Shown: positions 26,060-35,926, numbered from the stretch's first letter. The stretch is 64,000 nucleotides of DNA from an uncultured Flavobacteriales bacterium (GCA_937973555.1 CALJKL010000063.1:47878-111877); one strand, 5' to 3'. Notes: generated by a model from the letters alone, not told the origin. Numbers and translations: made by a program.

Positions 26060-26804
26060 ATATTCTAGAGTATTTCTTAAACCCATTAAATGCCCAATTG
26101 GCAGTATAATAAAGAGATTTTAAGGTGGAGAATTTCATGTGGTCTTTATAGACTAAATACTGATCTTTCATAATGTTTGTCTTCTTTCTGGAGACACTTG
26201 CTCTATGCATTCTGTATTTTGCCAAAGTCTTTTTTACAGGCAGTCCTTTGGGGATTTTTTTGAGCAAATTTAGCCACATCACATGGTCCTCCCTTTTGCT
26301 GCCTTCAGGAAAATATTCTTTTCCCACTCTTTCAGAATCATACATGGAGGCGAGTAGGGAAAGTCGGCAGGTTTTAAGAAGGTTTTCAAAAGTAACCTCT
26401 ATGTCAGCTTCGAAATTTGCAATTTTAGGCTGTAGATTTTCATTACAACGGGCATAAGTACAATAGGCCAATTCTGCTTTTTCTTTTTGCAAGAAATAAA
26501 CCATTGTTTCCAGGAAATTCGGTTCCCAAAAATCGTCAGCATCCAAAAAAGTGATGTATCTGCCGGTGGCTTTTTCCAAAGAAAGATTTCTGGCATGTCC
26601 TGCGCCGCAGTTTTTTTCTGCTTCAATAAGGATAATTCTTTCGTCCTGATGTTTTTTAATAATCTCTACAGAATTGTCTTTAGACTTGTCATCCGTAATA
26701 ATCCACTCCCAATCGGTGAAAGTTTGGTTGAGAACAGACAGTATTGTTTCTTCTATGAATTCAGAAGAATTATAACAGGGCGTTATAATTGAAACGATAT
26801 TCAT
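26052..26804 (-). CDS. Glycosyltransferase family 2
   Basis: The protein has 250 residues from the ATG at 26804 (a TTG lies one codon upstream). The GT-A pattern is clear: SIITPCYNSSEFIEETILSVLNQT, WIITDDKSKDNS, and the metal-binding ITFLDADDFW. It would transfer a sugar from a nucleotide donor, probably into a surface polysaccharide or LPS, as fits its position opposite waaA. Acceptor and donor are unknown. No membrane segment is obvious. Confidence 0.93.
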   Translation of the reverse strand: MNIVSIITPCYNSSEFIEETILSVLNQTFTDWEWIITDDKSKDNSVEIIKKHQDERIILIEAEKNCGAGHARNLSLEKATGRYITFLDADDFWEPNFLETMVYFLQKEKAELAYCTYARCNENLQPKIANFEADIEVTFENLLKTCRLSLLASMYDSERVGKEYFPEGSKREDHVMWLNLLKKIPKGLPVKKTLAKYRMHRASVSRKKTNIMKDQYLVYKDHMKFSTLKSLYYTANWAFNGFKKYSRIFN

Positions 26805-26947
26805 CAAATTGTGTTTTCACAAAAATATCAAATTTATTTAGGATTCAAAAGATAATTTTTAATTCAGGTTCCCCGAATTGTTTTTTTTCGATTCAAAATC
26901 ATAAATTTGTAAATTCTTAAAAAATTAATTCTAAAAGATTTACAAAA

Positions 26948-29809
26948 GTGTTTTACGATCATAAGCAGATAGAGCAAAAGTGGCAGAAGTATTGGGAAGA
27001 AAACCAAACTTACAAAACCGAAAATAATTCCTCGAAACCAAAATTTTATGTCTTAGACATGTTTCCATATCCATCAGGAGCGGGCTTGCATGTAGGACAT
27101 CCTCTTGGATATATTGCTTCGGATATTTATGCAAGGTTCAAAAGACATCAAGGCTTCAATGTTTTGCACCCTGTTGGTTATGATAGTTTTGGGCTTCCGG
27201 CAGAGCAATACGCTATTCAGACCGGTCAGCATCCAGCCATTACAACGGAACAGAACATTGCCAGATATGAAGAGCAATTGCGAAAAATAGGTTTTTCATT
27301 TGATTGGAGCCGTGAAGTGAGAACTTCTGATGCTTCTTACTACAAATGGACCCAATGGATTTTTATAGAATTATTCCATTCTTGGTACAATAAAACGACA
27401 GATAAGGCAGAGTCTATTTCTACTTTGATTAACCATTTCGAAAAATTTGGAACTGAAAGTTTAAATGCTGTTCAGAATGATGAACTCAATTTTACAGCTG
27501 ATGAATGGAAGGCTGCCGATGAAAGTGAAAAACAAGATATTTTGTTGAACTACAGAATGGCATACCGTGCAGAAACCACCGTTAACTGGTGTCCTGCATT
27601 GGGAACTGTTTTGGCGAATGATGAGGTAAAGGACGGTAAGTCTGAACGTGGCGGATATCCGGTATTTCAAAAGAAGATGATGCAATGGAGCATGAGGATT
27701 ACGGCTTACTCTGAAAGACTTTTAAATGGGTTAAAAACTATAGATTGGCCTCAGCCTTTGAAGGATTCTCAGGAATATTGGATTGGGAAATCTCAAGGAG
27801 CAGCGGTTAAATTTTTAGTGGATAGTACTCAGTTGATAGTTGATGGAGAATCTTCTGACAGCCAACAACCATCAACAGAAAACTATATTGAAGTTTTTAC
27901 CACAAGGCCTGATACCATTTTTGGAGCTACTTTTATGGTTTTGGCGCCAGAAAATCCTTTGGTAGAAAAATTGACAACAACGCCTCAAAAATCTGAGGTT
28001 GAAAATTATATTGAAGAAACTTCCAAAAAGACAGAAAGAGATCGTATGGCAGATGTAAAATCTGTTTCGGGAGCCTTTACGGGAAGTTATGCTTTGAATC
28101 CTTTCACCGGAAAAAACATCCCTATTTATATTTCAGATTATGTCTTGATGGGGTATGGCACTGGTGCGGTAATGGCTGTTCCGGCGCATGATGAGCGTGA
28201 CCATAGATTTGCTAAAAAATTTGGTTTAGAAATCATCAAGGTAGTGGAAACGGAAGTGGACGTTCTGGAGGAACCTTATGATTCTAAAGACAGCATTTGC
28301 GTAAACTCAGATTTTCTAAACGGATTAAGCTACAATGAAGCGAAAGCCAAAATTATTTCTGAAATCGAAACCAGAGGAATAGGAAACGGAACTACTAATT
28401 ACAGACAGCGTGATGCTATTTTCTCACGTCAGAGATATTGGGGTGAGCCGGTTCCGGTCTATTATAAAGATGGGATGCCTTATACATTGCCGGTTTCTGC
28501 TTTGCCTTTAGAATTGCCTGAGGTTGAAAAATATTTACCTACAGAAGATGGAGATCCACCATTAGGCAATGCGAAGAATTTTGCTTGGGATGAGTCCAAT
28601 CAAAAAGTGGTTGCGGTAGATGTCATAGATGAAAAAACGGTTTTCCCGATAGAACTTTCTACCATGCCTGGTTGGGCAGGCAGTTCTTGGTATTTCTTAA
28701 GATATATGGATCCTCAAAATAATGGAGAATTCTGCGCCAAAGAATTGTCAGATTATTGGGGACAAGTAGACTTGTATATTGGAGGAAGCGAGCATGCAAC
28801 AGGTCACTTGTTGTATTCACGTTTCTGGAATATGTTTTTAAAAGACAGAGGATATATCAATCAGGAAGAGCCTTTCCAGAAATTGATTAACCAAGGAATG
28901 ATTTTAGGGATGAGTGCTTTTGTGTTCAGAATTGACGGGACCAATCAATTTGTTTCTAAAAGCTTGGCTAAAGATTATCAAACTCAAAAAATTCATGTGG
29001 ATGTTGCTTTACTAAAAGGAGGTTCGGATGAATTGGATACTGAAAAGTTCAAGCAATGGAGACCAGAGTTTAATGATGCGGAATTTATATTGGAAGACGG
29101 CAAGTACATCACGGAACGTGAGGTAGAAAAAATGTCGAAATCCAAATACAATGTGGTGAATCCAGATGATATTTGCGAAGAATATGGAGCAGATTGTTTG
29201 AGATTGTATGAAATGTTCTTGGGCCCATTAGAACAGTCAAAGCCATGGAATACGCAGGGGCTAAGCGGAGTATATGGTTTCCTGAAGAAATTCTATAATC
29301 TGTATTTTGATGGAGACACCTTTACTGTTTCAGAAAAAGAGCCTACAAAGGCAGAGCTTAAAGTTCTTCATACTTTAATTAAGAAGTTTACCTATGATAT
29401 AGAACATTTCTCTTTCAATACTTCGGTTTCGCAATTTATGATTGCTGCCAACGAGCTTCAAAAACTTAAATGCAATAAAAAGGCAATCTTAGAACCTCTG
29501 GCAATTCTTGTTTCTCCATATGCACCGCATTTGTGCGAGGAAATTTGGGCATTATTGGGATATGATGATTCTATAGAGTTTGCTCAATTCCCAGCACTTA
29601 ATGAGTCCTACTTAGTGGAAGATGAAATTAATTATCCGGTAAGTTTTAACGGAAAAATGAAGTTTACTTTGTCTTTGGCAGCAGATTTGGATGCTAAACA
29701 AATAGAAGAAATTGCAATGGCTAATGGTAAGGTTATGGAAACACTTGCTGGTGCTGTGCCAAAGAAAATCATTATTGTGCCAAAGAAAATTATCAATATC
29801 GTATTTTAA
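26948..29809 (+). CDS. leuS: Leucyl-tRNA synthetase
   Basis: The protein has 953 residues from a GTG at 26948. The class I HIGH element appears as MFPYPSGAGLHVGHPLGY, and KMSKS is at residues 728-732. The CP1 editing domain contains TTRPDTIFGATF, MGYGTGAVMAVPAHDERD. Segments at about 150-200 and 295-312 are longer than in a standard enzyme. The second contains a short inverted repeat at DNA level (27839-27876) encoding TQLIVDGESSDSQQPSTE, which may be an inserted repeat. The enzyme charges tRNA-Leu with leucine. It stands alone, with 267 bases of AT-rich DNA after it. Confidence 0.96.
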   Translation: MFYDHKQIEQKWQKYWEENQTYKTENNSSKPKFYVLDMFPYPSGAGLHVGHPLGYIASDIYARFKRHQGFNVLHPVGYDSFGLPAEQYAIQTGQHPAITTEQNIARYEEQLRKIGFSFDWSREVRTSDASYYKWTQWIFIELFHSWYNKTTDKAESISTLINHFEKFGTESLNAVQNDELNFTADEWKAADESEKQDILLNYRMAYRAETTVNWCPALGTVLANDEVKDGKSERGGYPVFQKKMMQWSMRITAYSERLLNGLKTIDWPQPLKDSQEYWIGKSQGAAVKFLVDSTQLIVDGESSDSQQPSTENYIEVFTTRPDTIFGATFMVLAPENPLVEKLTTTPQKSEVENYIEETSKKTERDRMADVKSVSGAFTGSYALNPFTGKNIPIYISDYVLMGYGTGAVMAVPAHDERDHRFAKKFGLEIIKVVETEVDVLEEPYDSKDSICVNSDFLNGLSYNEAKAKIISEIETRGIGNGTTNYRQRDAIFSRQRYWGEPVPVYYKDGMPYTLPVSALPLELPEVEKYLPTEDGDPPLGNAKNFAWDESNQKVVAVDVIDEKTVFPIELSTMPGWAGSSWYFLRYMDPQNNGEFCAKELSDYWGQVDLYIGGSEHATGHLLYSRFWNMFLKDRGYINQEEPFQKLINQGMILGMSAFVFRIDGTNQFVSKSLAKDYQTQKIHVDVALLKGGSDELDTEKFKQWRPEFNDAEFILEDGKYITEREVEKMSKSKYNVVNPDDICEEYGADCLRLYEMFLGPLEQSKPWNTQGLSGVYGFLKKFYNLYFDGDTFTVSEKEPTKAELKVLHTLIKKFTYDIEHFSFNTSVSQFMIAANELQKLKCNKKAILEPLAILVSPYAPHLCEEIWALLGYDDSIEFAQFPALNESYLVEDEINYPVSFNGKMKFTLSLAADLDAKQIEEIAMANGKVMETLAGAVPKKIIIVPKKIINIVF
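27831..27876. repeat. Repeat-like segment inside leuS
   Basis: AGTTGATAGTTGATGG (27831-27846) is a tandem of near-identical GTTGAT units. Its last eight bases form an inverted repeat with CCATCAAC (27869-27876). The segment is in frame within the editing domain region of LeuS. Confidence 0.45.
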
Positions 29810-30076
29810 TTTTTTGTTAAATGAAATTAAAAAATAAATAAAATTATATTGAATTATTGTGATATAAAAAGGTTATTTTTTCTGTATTTATTATGATTTA
29901 TATCAAAACAAATAATTTTAAACAAAAAAAAGTCTTTTTTTTAAGTATTTGACAAAAATAAATGATTTTACGGAGATAAGAAATTTATCATTGATGAAGA
30001 ATTTTACTTGCATTTTACAATATTTTGATTTTATTTTACACCCTCAAAAAAATTAACAATTATAATTTAGTTTAAT

Positions 30077-30949
30077 ATGGAAATGAATGTTTCAACTCAA
30101 GAGGAGCAAGTAGTTGCTAAAAAAGTAGGAGGTCTTAATCCTGCAATCATTATTCCTATTTTATTTTTAGTAGGAGTATCTATTTATTTATTTATTTTTG
30201 GAAATCCAAGTAATTTTCAAAAGCCAGAACAGTTTGAAGGAGCACTATCTGTTGCTTTTTCTAAAGTAGAATCTAAAGGTATTGAGCCTGCTGATGGTAG
30301 TATCCCAGGAACAATCTACAAAGGAGGTCCTATTGTACCTATTTTGATTACTTTTATGATGACTGTATTGGTATTCTCTATCGAGCGTTTCCTAGTTCTA
30401 GGAAAAGCTGCAGGAACAGGTAACCTAGATGTTTTTGTAAACAAAATCAGAGCTTTATTAAACAAAAACAAAGTAGATGAAGCTATTGAAGAATGTGATT
30501 CTCAAAAAGGTTCAGTAGGTAATGTAGTAAAAGAAGGTCTTACAACTTACAAGGCTTTAGCTCAAGATTCTACTTTGAATAAAGAACAAAAAATGGTAGC
30601 GCTTACTAAAGCTATCGAAGAAGCTACTACACTAGAAATGCCAATGTTAGAGAAAAACATGATGATCCTTTCTACATTAGGTACAGTAGCAACCCTAGTA
30701 GCACTATTAGGTACAGTATTGGGTATGATTAGAGCGTTCGCTGCTTTAGGTGGTGGAGGTGGTACTCCAGATGCTGCTGCTCTTTCTACTGGTATCTCAG
30801 AAGCACTTATCAACACAGCTTTAGGTATTGGTACATCAGCTATTGCAATTATTCTTTATAACTTCTTTACTTCTAAAATTGACGGATTAACATACAAGAT
30901 TGACGAAATCTCTATGTCTATCCAGCAGTCTTTCGCTGAATTCCACTAA
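30077..30949 (+). CDS. exbB: ExbB/TolQ-family proton channel protein
   Basis: The protein has 290 residues. A first membrane helix at about 22-45, a second near 88-105 (VPILITFMMTVLVFSIERFLVLG), and two more near 205-230 and 250-270 give the MotA/TolQ/ExbB fold. TLGTVATLVALLGTVLGMIRAF is the conserved core helix. With ExbD it conducts protons to drive TonB. It is the first gene of exbB-exbD-exbD-tonB and is preceded by 267 bases in which I see no gene. Confidence 0.93.
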   Translation: MEMNVSTQEEQVVAKKVGGLNPAIIIPILFLVGVSIYLFIFGNPSNFQKPEQFEGALSVAFSKVESKGIEPADGSIPGTIYKGGPIVPILITFMMTVLVFSIERFLVLGKAAGTGNLDVFVNKIRALLNKNKVDEAIEECDSQKGSVGNVVKEGLTTYKALAQDSTLNKEQKMVALTKAIEEATTLEMPMLEKNMMILSTLGTVATLVALLGTVLGMIRAFAALGGGGGTPDAAALSTGISEALINTALGIGTSAIAIILYNFFTSKIDGLTYKIDEISMSIQQSFAEFH

Positions 30950-31016
30950 TATTTTAGTGAAATTGGCAAAAGATTTGCAGTATATCTTAGTAAGAATTAA
31001 TAAATAATAAAATACA

Positions 31017-31619
31017 ATGGCAAGAGTAAAACCAAAACGACACGGCGTGCACATGGATATGACGGCAATGACCGATGTTGCTTTCTTGCTTCTTACCTTC
31101 TTTATTTTAACAACACAGTTTAAGAAACCAGATGTAGAGAGCATTAAACCGCCTTCTTCTATTTCTCAAATCTTGTTGGATGATAAAGATTTGATGACAA
31201 TTAATGTTACTTCTAAAGGTAAATTTTACTTTACACCCGTTCAAAATGTGGGCGAAAGAAAACAATTAATTGATAAAATGGCTCAAAAATATGGTATGTC
31301 ATTTAGTGAGCAAGAAAAAATAGCATTTGTAAATAACCAGGCTGTGGGAGTTCCAATGAGTCAGTTAAAAAGTTTTCTAGATCTTCCAGATGAAGAAAGA
31401 AAAAATTTTAAAGGAGGAGACGGAGTTCCTATGGACAGTGTCAATAAACAATTAATAGACTGGGTGAAAATGAGTCTTGAAATTAATCCTAATTATAAAT
31501 TAGCGATCAAGGGAGATGAAGTTACGAAATACCCAAGAGTTAAAGATTTATTTGAGGGGCTTAGAGATATTAAATATTACAAATTTTGGTTGATTACTAA
31601 CCAAGAGGCAAATAAATAA
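31017..31619 (+). CDS. exbD: ExbD-family biopolymer transport protein, first copy
   Basis: The protein has 200 residues. HMDMTAMTDVAFLLLTFFILTTQF is the single membrane helix with the essential Asp (in MTDVAFLLL) that carries protons through the ExbB pore. The rest is a periplasmic domain. It differs enough from the following copy (at 31624) that the two are probably specialised and not recent duplicates. It starts 67 bases after exbB. Confidence 0.93.
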   Translation: MARVKPKRHGVHMDMTAMTDVAFLLLTFFILTTQFKKPDVESIKPPSSISQILLDDKDLMTINVTSKGKFYFTPVQNVGERKQLIDKMAQKYGMSFSEQEKIAFVNNQAVGVPMSQLKSFLDLPDEERKNFKGGDGVPMDSVNKQLIDWVKMSLEINPNYKLAIKGDEVTKYPRVKDLFEGLRDIKYYKFWLITNQEANK

Positions 31620-31623
31620 GAAA

Positions 31624-32187
31624 ATGGCAGAAGTACAAGTAAAAGAGTCCGGCGAAAAGGGTGGCAAAGTCCGCTCCAAGAAGCAGAGTACGCGTGTCGA
31701 TATGACACCGATGGTGGATTTAGGATTTTTGCTCATTACATTCTTTATGTTTACCACTACGTTTAGTAAACCAAATGTGATGAATTTGGGGTTGCCGGCA
31801 AAACCGGATCCTAATGCTCCAAAGCCACCTCCAACAGAAATTAGATTATCCAATTCAATTTCATTGATTTTGGGTAAAGATCACAGAGTTTTCTATCACC
31901 AAGAGGATCAAAGTGGTCTTAATGATCAAACATTAAAGGAAACTACTTTTGACAGAAAAGGCATTACCAATGTAATTGAAACTGCACACAGAAATGCCGC
32001 AGATGCAGAAAAGTTTACTGTAATCATTAAGCCTACTGAAGATGCTGATTATAGCGATTTTGTGAACGTGTTAGATGAAATGGAAGTTACCAAAACTGAT
32101 CACTACGGTGTTACAGATATCAAGCCTTGGGAAGTTCCTGTGTATAAAAGTAAGGTTGGTGCACCAGCTTCACCTGCTGCTAAATAA
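31624..32187 (+). CDS. exbD: ExbD-family biopolymer transport protein, second copy
   Basis: The protein has 187 residues. VDMTPMVDLGFLLITFFMFTTTF is the membrane helix, with the proton-carrying Asp in MVDLGFLL. Before it lies a basic N-terminus with a KVRSKKQSTR stretch, and after it a periplasmic domain. A Pro/Ala-rich end (APASPAAK) closes the protein. It starts four bases after the first exbD. Confidence 0.93.
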   Translation: MAEVQVKESGEKGGKVRSKKQSTRVDMTPMVDLGFLLITFFMFTTTFSKPNVMNLGLPAKPDPNAPKPPPTEIRLSNSISLILGKDHRVFYHQEDQSGLNDQTLKETTFDRKGITNVIETAHRNAADAEKFTVIIKPTEDADYSDFVNVLDEMEVTKTDHYGVTDIKPWEVPVYKSKVGAPASPAAK

Positions 32188-32208
32188 ACATATTAAGATA
32201 CAAATAAT

Positions 32209-33021
32209 ATGAATAATGAATTAGAATATACACCATCTTTGGATGAGATTGTATTCGAGAATAGAAATAAAGAGTATGGTGCTTACGACTTAAGACATAA
32301 GTATCGTCAGTACATTACCAAAGCTTTTGTAATAGGTACATCAATCTTTGTTTTAGGAATAGTAGCGCCTTTTCTTTACATGAAATTTAAGCAGTTAACC
32401 GAAAAGAAAACTGAAGTAAAAGTAGATTTGGTTAATATCTTAGATGAAGAAAAACCTAAAGAAGAACTAAAAGAAGATACACCACCACCGCCTCCTCCTC
32501 CAAAAGTAGAGGAAAAAGTGGAAATTGTTCAGAATGTTGTTCCAGAACCGGTGAAGGCTCCAAAAGTGGAAACACCGCCACCACCAATTAAAGTTCAATT
32601 GGAAACTCAAACTGGTATGGTGAATCAGGAAGGGGTGAAACAAGCAGCTTATACACCACCGCCAGTGGTTGCTAAAAGTAACGCGGTAGAATCTAAGCCT
32701 AGTACTACAGAGGTATATGAATCTGTAGACCAAGATGCTGAATTCCCTGGAGGTCTTAACTCTTTTAGAGGCAAATTTATTGACAATTTTGATACCGGTG
32801 CCATGGAAGGAGGAGAAGGAACCATAAAAGCTACAGTAACTTTTATTGTAGAAATAAACGGTGCGATAAGTGACGTTAAAGTAAATGGTCCAAATTCTGA
32901 TTTCAACAGAGAAGCAGAAAGAACAGTAAGAGGCATCAGAAGTAAATGGGCTCCTGCCAAAATTAATGGTCAGCCCGTAAGACAAAGATACAAATTGCCT
33001 GTTACCATGAATTTTGAATAA
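32209..33021 (+). CDS. tonB: TonB energy transducer
   Basis: The protein has 270 residues. A cytoplasmic N-terminus (about 1-38) contains a conserved ENRNKEYGAYDLR motif typical of Bacteroidota TonB. A membrane helix follows at about 40-58, then a Pro/Lys/Glu-rich spacer with PPPPPPPK, and a C-terminal TonB domain (about 180-268) with DAEFPGGLNSF, VTFIVEINGAISDVKV and the closing RYKLPVTMNFE. It carries the proton-motive energy from ExbB/ExbD to outer-membrane receptors such as the one at 12948. Confidence 0.95.
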   Translation: MNNELEYTPSLDEIVFENRNKEYGAYDLRHKYRQYITKAFVIGTSIFVLGIVAPFLYMKFKQLTEKKTEVKVDLVNILDEEKPKEELKEDTPPPPPPPKVEEKVEIVQNVVPEPVKAPKVETPPPPIKVQLETQTGMVNQEGVKQAAYTPPPVVAKSNAVESKPSTTEVYESVDQDAEFPGGLNSFRGKFIDNFDTGAMEGGEGTIKATVTFIVEINGAISDVKVNGPNSDFNREAERTVRGIRSKWAPAKINGQPVRQRYKLPVTMNFE

Positions 33022-33045
33022 ATAACTTACCAATTTTCATAAAAT

Positions 33046-33073
33046 AAAAGAGAAGCGTAAGCTTCTCTTTTTT
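33046..33073 (+). terminator. Terminator after tonB
   Basis: An 11-bp stem (33046-33056 with 33061-33071) closes a GTAA loop and is followed by T residues. Confidence 0.88.
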
Positions 33074-33090
33074 ATATATCTTAATTTACT

Positions 33091-33282
33091 ATGTATAATA
33101 TATTATCTTTAATAATTGGTTTTTTTTACATTGCCTTAGGTGTTTTTATTATTACTTATAAATTTTTTGTAATCCAATTGGAAGGCTATACTCCATATAT
33201 TCTTGGTGGAATTATTATTGCTTATGGATTATTTAGAATTGGTAGAGCAATTTTAAAATTAAGACAAAAAAATGAAGGTTAA
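33091..33282 (+). CDS. Small two-helix membrane protein
   Basis: The protein has 63 residues and two hydrophobic segments (about 4-27 and 35-53), ending in a basic tail (LKLRQKNEG). I do not recognise a family. The gene overlaps the start of the PstS-like lipoprotein gene by 11 bases, so the two are likely translated together. A role linked to that lipoprotein at the membrane is possible, but nothing in the sequence proves it. Confidence 0.7.
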   Translation: MYNILSLIIGFFYIALGVFIITYKFFVIQLEGYTPYILGGIIIAYGLFRIGRAILKLRQKNEG

Positions 33283-34132
33283 TATTATTTTTCTCGTTGG
33301 CTTTTTATTACTGTTTTCTTGTAAAAAAGAGAAAGCCAATAATCCGGTAAAGGGAGAGATTACTGTGGCTACAGACGAATCTTTCAGAAATGTTGCAGAA
33401 GCACTTACAGAACGGTATGTTGCTTTTTACCCAAATACCAAAATCAATTTGAAATTTGAAAGTGAGAATTTTGCACTTACAGATTTGCTTAATGATAGTG
33501 TGAGGGTGATTATTATGTCTCGAAGACTTACCGATAAAGAAATGAAACTTTACAAAGAAAAAGTGGGCGTTCCTTTTCAGCCAGCCAGGTTTGCAGCAGA
33601 TGGAGTGGTTTTTATCACTGCCAGAAACTCAAATAAAAATAGCATTACCCAAGATGAATTGAAATCAGAATTACTTTCTGATAAAAGAAATGTAATTTTT
33701 GACGGAATTAATAGCAGTAATTTTAATTTTGTAGCTCAAAAGTTCAAACTTAAACCTCAAGAAATAAAATGCTCTGTGCTTAAAAGTAATATTGAAATCA
33801 TAAACGAGATCAATAAATATCCTAATAGTATAGGAGTAATAAGTTATAATACAATCGCAAGTCCTTATTCTAAAGAAGCTAAGGATCTTAGAAGTAAGAT
33901 TAAAATCCTTCCGGTTATCCATCAAGGGAAATCTTATTTGCCAAATATTGAAACCCTTAAAACCATGACATATCCTTTTACAAGGGTGCTTTATTTTCTT
34001 ACCAATGAAGGGTATTTTGGGTTGGGAAATGGTTTGATAAGGTTTTCTTGTACTCAAAAAGGGCAAATAGTGGTAAGTAAAGAAGGGCTTCAGCCATACA
34101 ATATATTTAAGAGAGAAGTGATAATGCGATAA
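33272..34132 (+). CDS. PstS-like substrate-binding lipoprotein
   Basis: The protein has 286 residues. The lipobox is LLFSC (Cys17). The mature part resembles phosphate-binding proteins of the PstS family: ITVATDESFRNVAEALTERYVAFYP, a VRVIIMSRRLTDKE segment, NSIGVISYNTI, and a YPFTRVLYFLTNEG region near the end. No ABC permease genes are nearby. In flavobacteria such solitary proteins often lie next to tonB/TPR genes, as here. It may bind phosphate or another anion in the periplasm. Confidence 0.8.
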   Translation: MKVNIIFLVGFLLLFSCKKEKANNPVKGEITVATDESFRNVAEALTERYVAFYPNTKINLKFESENFALTDLLNDSVRVIIMSRRLTDKEMKLYKEKVGVPFQPARFAADGVVFITARNSNKNSITQDELKSELLSDKRNVIFDGINSSNFNFVAQKFKLKPQEIKCSVLKSNIEIINEINKYPNSIGVISYNTIASPYSKEAKDLRSKIKILPVIHQGKSYLPNIETLKTMTYPFTRVLYFLTNEGYFGLGNGLIRFSCTQKGQIVVSKEGLQPYNIFKREVIMR

Positions 34133-34160
34133 AAAACTTTTAATTTTAATAGAATTAGCG

Positions 34161-34168
34161 TATTTTTG
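34161..34168 (+). promoter_or_regulatory. Possible -7 box of the TPR gene
   Basis: TATTTTTG fits TAnnTTTG and lies about 60 bases before the ATG at 34229, in the gap after the PstS-like gene. Confidence 0.4.
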
Positions 34169-34228
34169 GTCCCAAAATTGTGTATTAATGATTAGGGTTA
34201 ATGCTATAACGATAAAACAACAATAAAA

Positions 34229-35890
34229 ATGAAATATAGATTTGGTTTTCCTAAAAAAATAGTTCTAAGTGCAATTGCAACTTTCTTGTTAAATTTTGCA
34301 GGTGCACAAACAGTAGCAGAGGGTATTAATTATATAGATAGCCATAAATATGCAAAGGCAAAAGAGATTTTCAATCAAATAATTGCTAAATCTCCAACGG
34401 CTGAAAATTATTTCTACTTAGGATATGCTTATTTAATTCAATTCGAACCAGATTTTGATAAAGCAAAAGAAAACTTTGATAAAGGTTTAGCGTTAGAATC
34501 AAAAAGTTATTTAAATAGAGTAGGTTTGGCTTCTATTAAACTAGGCAAAGGACAAAAAACGACTGCAGTAAATGAATTGAATCAAATTGCTAAAGATTCA
34601 AGAGAAAAAGATGCAGAGGTTCTCTACAGAATAGGAGAAACTCTTACAATTTATGAAAATAATAACGATCCTGCACTGGCAGTATCTTATCTTAATAAAG
34701 CGATTGAAAAAGCTCAGAAAGAGGGAGTTCCTGCATACTATTATTATACTTTGGGAGATGCTTATAGACTTACCAAAGATGCTGGTAAAGCTATGACGGC
34801 TTACGACAGAGCTTCTGAAGTTGCCAAAAACAAAGCTTCAGTATTTTATAGAATGGCAACCCTTTGGATGGCTGCCAAAAACTATAAATCAGCTGAAGAT
34901 AACATTAAAAAAGCTATTGCTGTAGATCCTACTTATGCACCGGCTTATTTAGCACAGTCTAAGTTTAACAAAATTTTCCAAAGACCTGAGGAAACCATCA
35001 AAGGTCTTGAAAATTACACTAAATATGCAGACGAAGATTCTGGTACAATGCTAGAAATTGCAATTGAATATTTTAACAATAACGAGTTTGAAAAATCAAA
35101 AGAAACTCTTGATAAAGTATTTGATAAAGTTACATTGGCAAAAAAATACCAATTAAGAGCTTATCTTCTTTTTAAAGAAGGGGATTTTGCAAATGCCAAA
35201 ACCAATATTGAAACTTATTTGTCTCAAGTAGATCCTTCTAGGATAAAGCCAAGTGACTCTGGCTTAGAAGCTATAATCTATGCAGGACTGTCGTCTAAAG
35301 AAAACGATCCTGCTGCAAAAGCGACATTGCTTCAAAAGGCAAATGAAAAACTTGCTATTGTAAAGGCAGCAAAAGATACGGCACTAGATTGGGATTCAGA
35401 ATTTGCAACTGCCATAAGCGGAGCAGGAGATCTGAAAGCAAAAGTAGATGCTGGGCCTACAAATGATAATGTTGAAAATCTAAAAAAACAAGTTGCTGCT
35501 AATAAAGATGATACCACGGCTCTTTATAATTTAGCATTAGCTTATCAAGATGCAAATAATTGGTATGGTTCTGCTTATACATGGCAAAAAATGAATGATT
35601 TACTGCCTACATGGGAACCTGCTTTCTACAACAAAGCGTATGCTTTCCAAAAAGTAGGGTATAATGATTTAGCGGTTGTAGCTTTTCAAAAATATTTGGA
35701 TTTGGCACTTGCTAAAACGCCTGATGAGCAAAAAGCTTTACAAGAAACAGTTTTTGGAGCCTATTACTCAATAGCATTACTTGTTAGAGGGACAGATAAG
35801 CCAAAAGCAATAGAATATCTTAATAAAGCATTAGCTCTTAATCCTACAGATCATAACGCACTTCTTTTACAGAAAGAACTAAGCAAATAA
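34229..35890 (+). CDS. Secreted tetratricopeptide-repeat protein
   Basis: The protein has 553 residues. A signal peptide ends near FAGAQ (about residue 27). The rest is helical TPR repeats, with typical pieces such as YFYLGYAYLIQFEPDFDKA, YYYTLGDAYRLTKDAGKAMTAYDRA, FYRMATLWMAAKNYKSAEDNI and, at the C-terminus, AIEYLNKALALNPTDHNALLLQ. TPR proteins are binding scaffolds in the periplasm. It follows the exbB-tonB and PstS-like genes, a neighbourhood I recall as common in flavobacteria. The partner is unknown. Confidence 0.9.
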   Translation: MKYRFGFPKKIVLSAIATFLLNFAGAQTVAEGINYIDSHKYAKAKEIFNQIIAKSPTAENYFYLGYAYLIQFEPDFDKAKENFDKGLALESKSYLNRVGLASIKLGKGQKTTAVNELNQIAKDSREKDAEVLYRIGETLTIYENNNDPALAVSYLNKAIEKAQKEGVPAYYYYTLGDAYRLTKDAGKAMTAYDRASEVAKNKASVFYRMATLWMAAKNYKSAEDNIKKAIAVDPTYAPAYLAQSKFNKIFQRPEETIKGLENYTKYADEDSGTMLEIAIEYFNNNEFEKSKETLDKVFDKVTLAKKYQLRAYLLFKEGDFANAKTNIETYLSQVDPSRIKPSDSGLEAIIYAGLSSKENDPAAKATLLQKANEKLAIVKAAKDTALDWDSEFATAISGAGDLKAKVDAGPTNDNVENLKKQVAANKDDTTALYNLALAYQDANNWYGSAYTWQKMNDLLPTWEPAFYNKAYAFQKVGYNDLAVVAFQKYLDLALAKTPDEQKALQETVFGAYYSIALLVRGTDKPKAIEYLNKALALNPTDHNALLLQKELSK

Positions 35891-35897
35891 ATTTTAG

Positions 35898-35926
35898 AAA
35901 CTCCTTGAAACTTCAAGGAGTTTTTT
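35898..35926 (+). terminator. Terminator after the TPR gene
   Basis: AAACTCCTTG pairs with CAAGGAGTTT around a 6-base loop, and a T-run follows, just past the stop. Confidence 0.88.

Noticed and set aside
29810..30076. 267-base gap before exbB, checked for riboswitch, tRNA or small gene
   Set aside because: Only AT-rich sequence with a chance TTGACA; no stable hairpin, terminator or good TAnnTTTG box could be supported.
32467..33033. Long minus-strand frame (188 residues) opposite tonB
   Set aside because: It lies wholly inside tonB on the other strand, is rich in Phe, Trp and His as expected for antisense of Lys/Glu/Pro codons, and has no start context.
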